Shown here: positions 34,733 through 45,121 of the stretch, piece after piece
How the letters are laid out: every line of letters begins with the position of its first letter
Position numbering within the stretch: position 1 is the stretch's first letter
Origin: Geomonas oryzisoli
Lineage (GTDB): Bacteria; Desulfobacterota; Desulfuromonadia; Geobacterales; Geobacteraceae
DNA length: 64,000 nt
Assembly: GCF_018986915.1 (NCBI RefSeq)
Contig: NZ_CP076723.1
Location: 901,501 to 965,500 of the forward strand
Reading direction: 5' to 3'
Notes under the pieces: generated by a model
Database searches by the model: none
The model's input: only the letters and a program-made list of their open reading frames with translations
Told to the model about the DNA's origin: nothing
Made by a program: the position numbers and the translations under genes

Positions 34733-35308
34733 CTACCCGGCGATGCTCTCGGTGAGCAGGATGGCGTCGGCCAGCTGCCGCATCGATATCCTGCGGTCCA
34801 TGGCAAGCCGCTGCATCCGGCGGAAGGCCTCGGCCTCGGACAGCTTGTCGCGCTCCATGAGCCGCCCCTTGGCCTTCTCGATCACCTTTCTGCTTTCGAT
34901 GCTCTCCTTCAGGGAACAGACCTCTTCCTTGAGCCGCTCCACCCGGCGCGCCGCGGCGATGGAAAGGACCAGCGCTGCGACCAGTTCCTCTTCCCGGACC
35001 GGCTTGGCCAGGATGGTGGATACCGCCGACTCTCCCCAGGTCTGCACATCCTCCAAGTCGCAGCTTTCCGCGATCACCACGATCGGGAGGCTGAGCTTGT
35101 CCCAGAGCCTCTTGACCGCGCCGACGATCTCCTGGTCGCCGGCGCTGAATTCGACGACGGCCACCTCCGGATGGTTGGCCAGGGCCTCGCTCAACAGCTC
35201 CCCCGAACTCCCGGACGCTATTATTTCAGCAAAACCCCGCTCCCTCAGCCTGTTTTTTAGGCTCTCCAGGAGATCCTCGTCGCGAATGTACAGGACCGCT
35301 TTTCCCAT
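34733..35308 (-). CDS. ANTAR-domain regulator with degenerate receiver
   Basis: 191 aa from the ATG at 35308 (AAAGGGGGTGA upstream). N-terminal ~120 residues are receiver-like, but the phospho-acceptor position reads Glu ('VAVVEFSAGDQEI'), the Thr/Ser position is Ala ('IVVIAES'), and only the Lys ('LAKPVREEEL') remains, so a pseudo-receiver. A coiled coil follows ('RVERLKEEVCSLKESIESRK'), then an ANTAR domain ('VIEKAKGRLMERDKLSEAEAFRRMQRLAMDRRISMRQLADAIL'). ANTAR proteins bind paired hairpins in RNA leaders and prevent termination. Divergent from a hybrid histidine kinase whose leader carries a terminator. Confidence 0.88.
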   Translation of the reverse strand: MGKAVLYIRDEDLLESLKNRLRERGFAEIIASGSSGELLSEALANHPEVAVVEFSAGDQEIVGAVKRLWDKLSLPIVVIAESCDLEDVQTWGESAVSTILAKPVREEELVAALVLSIAAARRVERLKEEVCSLKESIESRKVIEKAKGRLMERDKLSEAEAFRRMQRLAMDRRISMRQLADAILLTESIAG

Positions 35309-35400
35309 GAATTTCACCCCCTTTACGACGATTGGAACTGCCCCGGACGGACAGGTTACCTGGTAAAAAGCACAGAGCGTTCCAAAAAACGGTGCCGTCG

Positions 35401-35445
35401 AAAGGAGCGCGCCGGCCGAGGTGCCGCTGGCGCGCTCCTTTTTGC
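35401..35445 (+). terminator. terminator in the leader of the hybrid kinase gene
   Basis: Stem AAAGGAGCGCGCC / GGCGCGCTCCTTTTT with a 15-nt GC-rich loop; T-run on the + strand. It stands in a divergent gap, about 135 bp before the kinase start, with a further hairpin (GCAC...CGT / ACG...GTGC, 35370-35396) just before it. No + strand gene ends here, so attenuation is a reasonable reading. Confidence 0.7.
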
Positions 35446-35578
35446 CGCGTGCCGTATCCTCGGCCGGGAGGGGCGTGTGTAAATTTGCCTTCCGCTTCCC
35501 GCTAATTTCATTAATGTTTTGCGGCCGGCAGCCGATAACGTGCTATGTCCCCGCAACAGGCGGGGGGCAAGGAGACCC

Positions 35579-38374
<2,796 letters not shown>

Positions 38375-38376
38375 CT

Positions 38377-39507
38377 ATGAAACGCCAGACAGTGATGATA
38401 GTCGACGACACCCCCGCCAACATCGAGATCCTGAGCGAGAGCTTGGGAGACGACTACGAACTGTTCTTCGCCACCAGCGGTTTGGACGCACTGGAGCTGA
38501 TCCGTGCCGAGAAGCCGGACCTGATCCTTCTGGACATCATGATGCCGGGGATGGACGGTTTCGAGCTGTGCGGGATCCTCAAGGGCGACCCCTGCACGCG
38601 TGACATCCCGGTGATCTTCGTCACGGCCATGATCGAGGAGGAACAGGAGATCAAGGGGCTGGAGCTTGGGGCGATCGATTACCTCACCAAGCCGATCAGC
38701 CCGCACATCGTCCGGGCCCGGGTCAAAAACCACCTCGAACTGAAGCGCTACCGCGATCTCCTCGAGCAGTTGGCCAGCGCGGCGGACCGCGCCAAGAAGG
38801 AGTTCCTGCGCAGCGTAAGCCACGAACTGCGTACGCCCCTCACCCCGATCATCGGGATGACCGACCTCGTGCTCAACCAGGAAGAGGACGACAACAAGCG
38901 CAAGTACCTGGGGATGGTGCAGAAATCCGCCGCGAGGCTCCTGGGGATCGTGGAGGACCTCATCGAGACGAGCCGGCTGGAAGGCGAGGGGGGAGCGCCC
39001 GAGAATGCCGTCTTTCATCTGAAGAGCTTCCTGGACATGGTAGTCATGGAGGCACGGGCTCTGGCCGATGCCAAGGGGCTCGCTTTCAAGGTGCAGCTCG
39101 ATCCGGCGTTGCCCGAGGCGGTGGTCAGCGACCAGGGGATGCTGCACAAGGTCCTCTCCATGCTCCTGGGGAATGCGGTCAAGTTCACCCAGAAAGGCGC
39201 CGTGGGGCTGGAGGTCAGTCTGCAGGAGGTCGCGGGCGAAAAGATGATGCAGTTCGCGGTCTCCGATACCGGCGTGGGGATCGACGAGGCGGACCTCGAG
39301 CGGATCTTCAGCGACTTCACCCAGTCCGACGGTTCGATCACCCGCTCCTACCCGGGGCTGGGCCTCGGGCTCACCCTGGCGCGGCGCATGACCGAGCTTT
39401 TGGACGGCAGCATCTGGGCCGAGAACGCCCCGGGCGGCGGTTCCGTGTTCCAGCTGCAGATCCCGCTGGTACTGCCCAACGAAAGTGCTGGAGTTACTTC
39501 CTGTTGA
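38377..39507 (+). CDS. receiver-histidine kinase (REC-HisKA-HATPase)
   Basis: 376 aa. Receiver at about 1-125 with 'IVDDTPANI', Asp53 in 'LILLDIMMPGMDG', 'FVTAM' and 'LTKPISPHIV'. Then HisKA ('LRSVSHELRTPLTPIIGMTDLVL') and HATPase_c ('SMLLGNAVKFTQ', 'DTGVGIDEADLERIF', 'PGLGLGLTLARRM'). No membrane segment, so it is a soluble kinase controlled by its own receiver. Only 2 bp after the hybrid kinase gene, so the two almost surely act in one relay, probably receiving phosphate from the upstream kinase. Confidence 0.93.
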   Translation: MKRQTVMIVDDTPANIEILSESLGDDYELFFATSGLDALELIRAEKPDLILLDIMMPGMDGFELCGILKGDPCTRDIPVIFVTAMIEEEQEIKGLELGAIDYLTKPISPHIVRARVKNHLELKRYRDLLEQLASAADRAKKEFLRSVSHELRTPLTPIIGMTDLVLNQEEDDNKRKYLGMVQKSAARLLGIVEDLIETSRLEGEGGAPENAVFHLKSFLDMVVMEARALADAKGLAFKVQLDPALPEAVVSDQGMLHKVLSMLLGNAVKFTQKGAVGLEVSLQEVAGEKMMQFAVSDTGVGIDEADLERIFSDFTQSDGSITRSYPGLGLGLTLARRMTELLDGSIWAENAPGGGSVFQLQIPLVLPNESAGVTSC

Positions 39508-39530
39508 GCTGCGGGCGCCTGAATAATCGC

Positions 39531-39559
39531 TTGACCTAATCTGTCCGGTCGCGTAGTTT
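39531..39559 (+). promoter_or_regulatory. sigma-70-like promoter of the antitoxin-mutT pair
   Basis: TTGACC, 17 bp, TAGTTT, predicted start near 39566, 13 bp before the ATG. Confidence 0.55.
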
Positions 39560-39578
39560 TTTGCGGGAGGTGTTTGAA

Positions 39579-39821
39579 ATGAAAGTGCTTTCCGCAAGTG
39601 CCGCAAGGGCGGATCTGTCCCGCTTGATAGATGAAACGGTTGCGTCGCACGAGCCGGTATATATCACCGGCGGGCGTGCTAATGCCGTATTGCTGTCGGA
39701 GGAAGACTGGAGGGCGGTTAACGAAACGCTCTATCTGCTTTCCATCCCGGGAATGCGGGAGTCTGTGTTGAAAGGCTTGGCAACTCCTTTGGACCAATGC
39801 AGCGGAGAGCCCGGCTTATGA
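39579..39821 (+). CDS. YefM/Phd-type antitoxin without a toxin partner
   Basis: 80 aa from the ATG at 39579 (GGGAGG upstream). 'MKVLSASAARADLSRLIDETVASHEPVYITGGRANAVLLSEEDW...' split across the family landmarks: an N-terminal dimer/DNA-binding part ('ARADLSRLIDE'), 'EPVYITGGRANAVLLSEEDW', then a short helical C-terminus 'ETLYLLSIPGMRESVLKGLA' that normally contacts the toxin. No YoeB/RelE/Doc-type gene is next to it; instead the stop overlaps the start of mutT by ATGA. An orphan, or one that pairs with a distant toxin. Confidence 0.85.
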   Translation: MKVLSASAARADLSRLIDETVASHEPVYITGGRANAVLLSEEDWRAVNETLYLLSIPGMRESVLKGLATPLDQCSGEPGL

Positions 39822-40213
39822 GAAAACACGTCCACGTAGCCTGCGCCATCATCGAGCGTGACGGGCTGGTGTTGTCGGCCCGGCGCAGCGCGTCCATGAA
39901 CCTGCCGCTTCGGTGGGAATTTCCCGGTGGCAAGATCGAGCCCGGAGAAGGGCGCGAGGAGTGTCTGAAACGTGAGCTGGTGGAGGAGATGGGGGTGGAG
40001 ATTGCGGTGGGGCGCCCGCTCACGCCGACCACGCACCGGTACCCGACCTTCGACGTGACCCTCTACCCGTACGTTTGCAGCATCGTTGCCGGCGAGATCA
40101 CCCTGCACGAGCACTCGGCCATGACCTGGCTCCCCCCCGAGCGGATGCTGGAGCTCGAGTGGGCCGACGCCGACCTCCCCATTATCCTCGAGTACCAGAC
40201 GGCCAGGGCCTAA
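39818..40213 (+). CDS. mutT: 8-oxo-dGTP diphosphatase, MutT/Nudix
   Basis: 131 aa. Nudix box is complete: Gly-x5-Glu-x7-Arg-Glu-x2-Glu-Glu-x-Gly in 'GGKIEPGEGREECLKRELVEEMGVEI'-type order from about residue 36. Start 'MRKHVHVACAIIERDGLVL' fits MutT. It removes oxidised dGTP to prevent A-to-C changes. The four-base overlap with an antitoxin-type gene is unusual: mutT appears to be expressed as the second gene of a former toxin-antitoxin operon. Confidence 0.92.
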   Translation: MRKHVHVACAIIERDGLVLSARRSASMNLPLRWEFPGGKIEPGEGREECLKRELVEEMGVEIAVGRPLTPTTHRYPTFDVTLYPYVCSIVAGEITLHEHSAMTWLPPERMLELEWADADLPIILEYQTARA

Positions 40214-40250
40214 AAAAGGGGACTGGCTCCGTCAGGTGCCTGTCCCCCTT
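40214..40250. repeat. dispersed ~30-bp imperfect palindrome, copy 4 (terminator-like)
   Basis: AAAAAGGGGACTGGCTCC then GTCAGGTGCCTGTCCCCCTTT, in the same orientation as copy 2. It starts right after the mutT stop; its A-run and T-run make it look like a bidirectional terminator between mutT and the converging HDOD gene. Confidence 0.85.
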
Positions 40251-40292
40251 TCTCCCTTTCAGTCTCTCCCCTTCCAGCCGAAGCCCCTGGTT

Positions 40293-41123
40293 TTACAGCA
40301 CGAGCTCCTGCGAATCATCCAGGACATCCAGAAGATCATCCATCTCTTCGTCGGAAAGCTGCAGCATGGCCGACTCGGGCTGCTCGAAGAGATCGATCTC
40401 CGGGTCGTGCAGCAGCCCGATACCCTTCATCCGGCACGCCGTGTTCACCAGCCTGACCACTGTCAGCACGATGTCCTGGGTGTCGAAGTTCTCGTCGTGG
40501 TGGTTGGCGACCACGTTGTAGTAGACCTTGGGCATGTTCCAGTGTTCCATGAGCCGGCACCCCTGTTCGACGTGCAGCTCCGCGAAGATTTCCAGCAGCA
40601 GGTCCTCCTCGAGCGCCGCCTGCGCCACCCCCATCCGGTTCAGCCGCTCCAGCGCCTTCAAAAGGTACAGCTTGCCGATGTCGTGCAACAGCCCGGCCAT
40701 GTAGGCCTGGTCGCCGTGCTGCGGATACCCGGCGCGGCGCGCCAGCCAGCGGCTGCCCAGGGCGCAGGCATGGCTGTGCAGCCACAGTACCTGCAGGAAC
40801 CTGTTTATGGTCGGTATTTCCGAGGTGTGCAGGCTCGCCTGCGAGGCCGCCATGGCCAGGTTGGCGATCTCCTGCCCGCCCAGCCTGACGACCGCTTCCT
40901 TGATGGTTTCGGTCCGGACCCGGCCGATGTACAGGGGCGAGTTGGCCATCTTCAGGATCTGGCCGGCCAGCGACTGGTCCTCGTTGGCCAGATCGGTGAT
41001 CTGGGTCATGGTGAAGTCGGGCGTGTGCAGCAGGTGCAGGATCCTCACCGCAATGGGGTGGAAGACCGGGAGATCGATAGGCTGCGTGCTCAACAGGCGC
41101 CTGATGGTGAGAGACAGGGGCAT
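40293..41123 (-). CDS. HDOD-domain signalling protein
   Basis: 276 aa from the ATG at 41123 (AAGGAG eight bases upstream); a longer frame to 41180 is without ribosome site. HDOD layout: 'TDLANEDQSLAGQILKMANSPLY', 'ETIKEAVVRLGGQEIANLAMA', 'YMAGLLHDIGKLYLL' and 'HHDENFD'. The HD pair 'LHDIGK' and 'NHHD' are kept, more than in many HDOD proteins, which often lack catalytic residues. The C-terminus is a run of Asp/Glu ('LSDEEMDDLLDVLDDS'). These proteins act in motility, c-di-GMP or stress circuits; the target is unknown. Confidence 0.88.
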   Translation of the reverse strand: MPLSLTIRRLLSTQPIDLPVFHPIAVRILHLLHTPDFTMTQITDLANEDQSLAGQILKMANSPLYIGRVRTETIKEAVVRLGGQEIANLAMAASQASLHTSEIPTINRFLQVLWLHSHACALGSRWLARRAGYPQHGDQAYMAGLLHDIGKLYLLKALERLNRMGVAQAALEEDLLLEIFAELHVEQGCRLMEHWNMPKVYYNVVANHHDENFDTQDIVLTVVRLVNTACRMKGIGLLHDPEIDLFEQPESAMLQLSDEEMDDLLDVLDDSQELVL

Positions 41124-41335
41124 GGCGATTCTCCTTGAACGGGGTACTGGCCCGGGAGACAGTTTAATCGATAACAACAAGCCATCACAATAGGAATCGG
41201 TCGGTAGCCGTGGAACTTAAGGGCGGATATGGACTTCCTCGGGTGGCCTGCGCCGCGATGGAGAAAAAGGTTGCCTTGGAGCTGCGATTCGGTCAAGTAT
41301 GGATGGGCAGCACAACGCGGCATCACGGAGCAGAT

Positions 41336-42400
41336 ATGTCAGCACAGTACAAAGGCAGGAAGGTAGCCGTCGCCATGAGCGGCGGCGTGGATTCATCGAC
41401 GGTCGCGGCGCTTCTCAAGGAGCAGGGGGCGGAGGTGATCGGCATCAACATGAAGCTGTTCCGGCGCGAGGGCGAGGACCCGCAGGCCAAGGGGGACGCC
41501 CAGGTCGTCGCCGAATACCTCGGCATAGAATTCCACCAGGTGCACCTGGAGGAGGAGTTCGGTCGTCTGATCATGGAGGACTTCCGCGCGCAGTACATGG
41601 CGGGGGAGACCCCCAACCCCTGTGTGCGTTGCAACAGGTACGTGAAGTTCGGGCTGTTGCTGGACAAAGCGTTGGAGCTGGGTGCCGATTACCTCGCCAC
41701 CGGCCATTACGTGAGGACCAGCCAGGACGAAACCGGGACCTGGCACCTGCTCAAGGCGGCCTACCTGGCCAAGGACCAGTCCTATTTCCTCTACACCCTC
41801 ACCCAGCGGCAGTTGTCCCGCGTCATCTTCCCGCTGGGAGACATGCCGAGCAAGGACGAGGTGAGAAAGCTCGCCGCCGGCTTCGGGATACCGGTGGCGC
41901 AGAAGAGCGACAGCCAGGAAATCTGCTTTGTCCCCGGCGACGACTATGTGGCCTTCCTGGAAAAGGGGGGTGTACCGGGGAGAAGCGGCGAGATCGTGCA
42001 CGTGGACGGAACCGTGCTCGGGCGCCACAACGGCACCCATCGCTATACCGTTGGGCAGAGAAGGGGACTGGGGATCGCCTGGAAGGAGCCGCTGTACGTG
42101 GTCGCCATCGATGCGCTGAGCGCCAGGGTCGTGGTCGGTGAGGTGGGGCTCCTCTTCGCGCCCGGGCTTATCGCCTGCGATCTGAACTGGGTGGTTCCCG
42201 TCGCGGGGGACACGGTGCAGACCACCTGCAAGATCCGTTACCGGCAGCAGCCCATCGAGTGCCGGGTGAAGCTTGTGGGGGAAGGGTTGGGCGAGGTCTT
42301 TTTTGTCGAGCCGCAGAAGTCGGTGACCCCGGGGCAGTCGGTGGTCTTTTACCAGGGAGACGAGCTGGTCGGCGGCGGCCGCATCGTCAAAGCGCTTTAA
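41336..42400 (+). CDS. mnmA: tRNA-specific 2-thiouridylase
   Basis: 354 aa from the ATG at 41336 (CGGAG upstream); the longer frame from 41210 adds unlike residues. PP-loop 'AMSGGVDSSTVAAL' (Ser15-Ser21), catalytic Cys96 in 'NPCVRCNRYVKF' and Cys197 in 'SQEICFVPGDDYVAF'; then the C-terminal central and beta-barrel domains ('HRYTVGQRRGLGIA', 'KIRYRQQPIECRV'). Thiolates U34 of tRNAs for Lys, Glu and Gln using sulfur relayed from IscS. Complete and normal in length. Confidence 0.96.
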   Translation: MSAQYKGRKVAVAMSGGVDSSTVAALLKEQGAEVIGINMKLFRREGEDPQAKGDAQVVAEYLGIEFHQVHLEEEFGRLIMEDFRAQYMAGETPNPCVRCNRYVKFGLLLDKALELGADYLATGHYVRTSQDETGTWHLLKAAYLAKDQSYFLYTLTQRQLSRVIFPLGDMPSKDEVRKLAAGFGIPVAQKSDSQEICFVPGDDYVAFLEKGGVPGRSGEIVHVDGTVLGRHNGTHRYTVGQRRGLGIAWKEPLYVVAIDALSARVVVGEVGLLFAPGLIACDLNWVVPVAGDTVQTTCKIRYRQQPIECRVKLVGEGLGEVFFVEPQKSVTPGQSVVFYQGDELVGGGRIVKAL

Positions 42401-42403
42401 GGG

Positions 42404-42532
42404 CAAAAGCCGTTACGCAAAGTACGCCGAGAACGCGCGAAGGGCGCGAAGAAAGCCTCTAGGGGGTAACCCAGAAGAGTTTTTCTTCGCGCCCTTCGCG
42501 GATACTTCGTGTACTTCGCGTAACTGCTTTTG
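42404..42532. repeat. long imperfect inverted repeat, CGCAAAG/CTTCGCG type (element A)
   Basis: Arms CAAAAGCCGTTACGCAAAGT ... and ... ACTTCGCGTAACTGCTTTTG fold over the whole 129-bp gap between mnmA and rdgC. The middle holds GCGCGAAGAAA / TTTCTTCGCGC. Related to element B at 51145. It stands between the 3' ends of two converging genes. Confidence 0.8.
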
Positions 42533-42536
42533 AATC

Positions 42537-43733
42537 TTAGGAATTAAGCTGGCTGTTGCAGTAGCTGCAGACGTTGAGCCATTTCTGGATCGCGGCCGAT
42601 TCCTCCGCCCATCCGTTCCCCAGCCTGAGCTTCAGGAAGGTCGCGAAGACCGAGTCGAAGAGCTGGGTTCCTTTCTCAAGCAGCAGCATCCTCTCGAAGA
42701 AGACCGCCTCCCGCTCCATCGCCTCGTCCACCGTGCTGTCCTTCTCCAGCTTGACCGCCGGAGACTTGAAGGACGCGAAGTGGAACAGCTCGCCCTTCAA
42801 CGTCAGCTTGTAGTGGTCGTCGCCCGACTCCAGGTGCAGCGTGGCCTCGGTGATCTGCTTCTTGTTCAGGAGAGCGCTTCTCACCTCGTTGAAGTGGTCC
42901 TGCGGACCGGCCACTGTGATCTTCTGCGCACCGTTTTCGCCGGAGCCAAGCAGCACCACGCGGTCGTCAAGATAGGACACGAAGGGCTCCTGGGCGAGCA
43001 GCACGCCCGGCTGGTTGACGGTGTATTCCGAGGACTCGTTCATGGTCTGGTACATGAGCCAGAGCATGAAATCGGTCCCCAGCCACTGGTTCTCCTTGAT
43101 CAGCTCCAGGTAGTTGTCGCCGCCGGCCTTGTTGGCCTGCAGCAGCAGTACCTTGTTCCCTTCGTCCAGCACGCTTTCGGCGCGGGCGTAGGGATGGAAG
43201 GCGGAAACCCTGAGCCCCTCGAAGGTCTTCTTGAACATGTCCTCGAAGAGCTCGATCACCTTGGGGGAAAGCGAGCTGAAGGTGAGGATGCCGCTCTTGG
43301 TGTCCCAGACCGCATCGTAGGTGGCGGGGGTGGGGAGCGTCTGCGACAGGAGCATGGCGTGCACCGCCTCCTTCAGATCCTCCCGCTTCTGTTTGGGGAC
43401 CTTGGTGAAGTTCGGGTTCTCCGCCAGGAACTCCTCCTTGGCCTTTTCGAGGTGCGCCTTCAGCACCGCGGAGGGGACGGCGCGCTTGTCGCGGCGCAGC
43501 GTGAACATGAAATAGTGCTCGCGGCAGCAGGCCGCGGGGGAGTCGAAGTCGGCTATTCTGGGGTCGTCCAGGTGCACCCAGCCGACCGACATTTCTTCGG
43601 TACCCTGGTCGATCGGGTTGAACCTGTTTGCTGCCAGCTGTTTGGTGACCCAGGCGTAAAGTTCTTCCTGCGGCGGGAGCTCCCCCTGGACCTTGAAGTG
43701 GCAGACGCTTACTGTGTTGGCGAGGATGCCCAT
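42537..43733 (-). CDS. rdgC: recombination-associated protein RdgC
   Basis: 398 aa from the ATG at 43733 (AAGGAG upstream). Recognised by the RdgC order: 'WVTKQLAANRFNPIDQGTEE', 'SVGWVHLDDPRIADF', 'FTLRRDKRAVPSAVLKAHLEKAKEEF', 'VPKQKREDLKEAVHAMLLSQTLP', 'YDAVWDTKSGILTFSSLSPKVIELFEDMFKKTF'. The protein is ~95 residues longer than E. coli RdgC (303 aa). RdgC forms a DNA-binding ring that modulates RecA. I am fairly but not fully sure, given sequence distance. The gene stands alone. Confidence 0.78.
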   Translation of the reverse strand: MGILANTVSVCHFKVQGELPPQEELYAWVTKQLAANRFNPIDQGTEEMSVGWVHLDDPRIADFDSPAACCREHYFMFTLRRDKRAVPSAVLKAHLEKAKEEFLAENPNFTKVPKQKREDLKEAVHAMLLSQTLPTPATYDAVWDTKSGILTFSSLSPKVIELFEDMFKKTFEGLRVSAFHPYARAESVLDEGNKVLLLQANKAGGDNYLELIKENQWLGTDFMLWLMYQTMNESSEYTVNQPGVLLAQEPFVSYLDDRVVLLGSGENGAQKITVAGPQDHFNEVRSALLNKKQITEATLHLESGDDHYKLTLKGELFHFASFKSPAVKLEKDSTVDEAMEREAVFFERMLLLEKGTQLFDSVFATFLKLRLGNGWAEESAAIQKWLNVCSYCNSQLNS

Positions 43734-43846
43734 CGATGTTTCTCCTTCAGTTTGCTTTTCTTGTCCCGCGCGAGCGGGACAGCATGGATACACCTTTTGC
43801 CCTTGAGGGGCAAGTTAAAAAGCCCAATGGTCTTGCCCTTTGTCGT

Positions 43847-45121
43847 TTATCTCATCTTCTCCAGCACCTTCCCCTTCTCCCTGGCGTACTCCGCCTCGCT
43901 TAAGGCGCCTCTTTCGAACTTGTTCTTCAGTGTTTTCAGCTCGTCCTCGATGCCGGGGTGCGCTCCCTGATTGCTCTCCACCTTTTTCCCGCCTCGCTCC
44001 TTCAGCCTGCTCGCCTCGCTCTTGATGTCGACCAGGTCCATCTTCAGCTCGGCATTGCCGTACCAGTGGGTGTAGGCCGGGTTCTGGTGGTAGGCCCCCT
44101 TGACGGTACGGGCGTAATCGTACTTCTTCATCTTGAAGAAGAGCCGCTCGATGTGCGAGGTGTCCTCGTAGAGCATCTGGTTGTCGGTGACCAGGCGCGG
44201 CCCGCTCAAAGGGTGCGGCGGACGGTTCTCCGGCATCGGGTCGAGGAGCCCGCGGTCGTTCAGGTCCCAGATCACGTGCTCCGCCTCCTTCAGGATGGCG
44301 AGACTCTGGCCGCGCACCTGGTCGTCGCGCTCCAGCTCCCGCTTCGCGAAGGCGGGGGCGTGACAGGCACTGCAGATGTTGATCATGTCTGCCCGGGCGG
44401 GGTCCGCCTTTTTGGCGGGGTAGGGGACGCCGCCGGAGCTCATGGTGATCCCGACGGAGACGTTGTGGGTCCCCTTGGGCATGTGGCAGGTCTGGCAGTC
44501 CGGTCCGGTGTTCCTGCCGCTGCTCGCGTTCAGGGTGCCGTGCAGCGAGGTTTGCCACATCTCCCACTGCGGGTGGTCCGGTCCCATGTGGCACTTGGCG
44601 CAGGAGTTGGGATCACGCACGATCTTCAGGTCGGTCATGTGCTTTGAGTGGCAGGAGTCGCAGGCATCCTCGACGCTGTGGCAGTAATTGCAGCCGATCT
44701 CCCCCATTTCCGTCGACTGTTTCAGGAACCGGGCGCACTGCACGTCCGAGCGCGGCATCTCGTCCCCCTCCTCGTGGCAGAAACGGCACTCCCCCTGCTT
44801 GCGGTTGGAGAGGTTCCTCGTGCAGCCCCACCCGGAGTGCAGCCCCATGCCGTGACGGCTGGCGCGGTGCTCCTGGTACGCCTTCTGGTGGCAGGGGGCG
44901 CATACCTTCATCCCCACCTTGGCCTCGCCTTTGACGATTTTGTCGTGGTCGGTCCCGTGGCACTTCTCGCAGCCGATCCCGGCCTGCGCGTGGGCGCTTC
45001 CCTGCCATTGGGCGACCGCGGCGGGTGTTTTCTCGGCATGGCAGGGAAGGCACGGTTCAGCGGCTCCCGCGGCAAAGGGTGCCGTCAAAATTAACAGCGC
45101 GGTAAGCAATGACTTCATCAT
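43847..45121 (-). CDS. nonaheme c-type cytochrome, hydroxylamine-oxidoreductase-like, with SHOCT-like tail
   Basis: 424 aa with signal peptide (MMKSLLTALLILTAPFAAGA). Nine CxxCH haem sites in order: CLPCH, CEKCH, CAPCH, CRFCH, CNYCH, CDSCH, CAKCH, CQTCH, CSACH. The layout 'CHAEKTPAAVAQWQGSAHA', 'GCTRNLSNRKQGECRFCH', 'MGPDHPQWEMWQTSLHG' and 'CHMPKGTHNVSVG' is that of the octahaem HAO/OTR-like group, so electron transfer or N/S-compound reduction in the periplasm is likely. After the haem part a helical region ends in 'LKTLKNKFERGALSEAEYAREKGKVL', a SHOCT-like motif. Its start overlaps the lipoprotein stop by ATGA, so they act as a pair. Confidence 0.9.
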   Translation of the reverse strand: MMKSLLTALLILTAPFAAGAAEPCLPCHAEKTPAAVAQWQGSAHAQAGIGCEKCHGTDHDKIVKGEAKVGMKVCAPCHQKAYQEHRASRHGMGLHSGWGCTRNLSNRKQGECRFCHEEGDEMPRSDVQCARFLKQSTEMGEIGCNYCHSVEDACDSCHSKHMTDLKIVRDPNSCAKCHMGPDHPQWEMWQTSLHGTLNASSGRNTGPDCQTCHMPKGTHNVSVGITMSSGGVPYPAKKADPARADMINICSACHAPAFAKRELERDDQVRGQSLAILKEAEHVIWDLNDRGLLDPMPENRPPHPLSGPRLVTDNQMLYEDTSHIERLFFKMKKYDYARTVKGAYHQNPAYTHWYGNAELKMDLVDIKSEASRLKERGGKKVESNQGAHPGIEDELKTLKNKFERGALSEAEYAREKGKVLEKMR

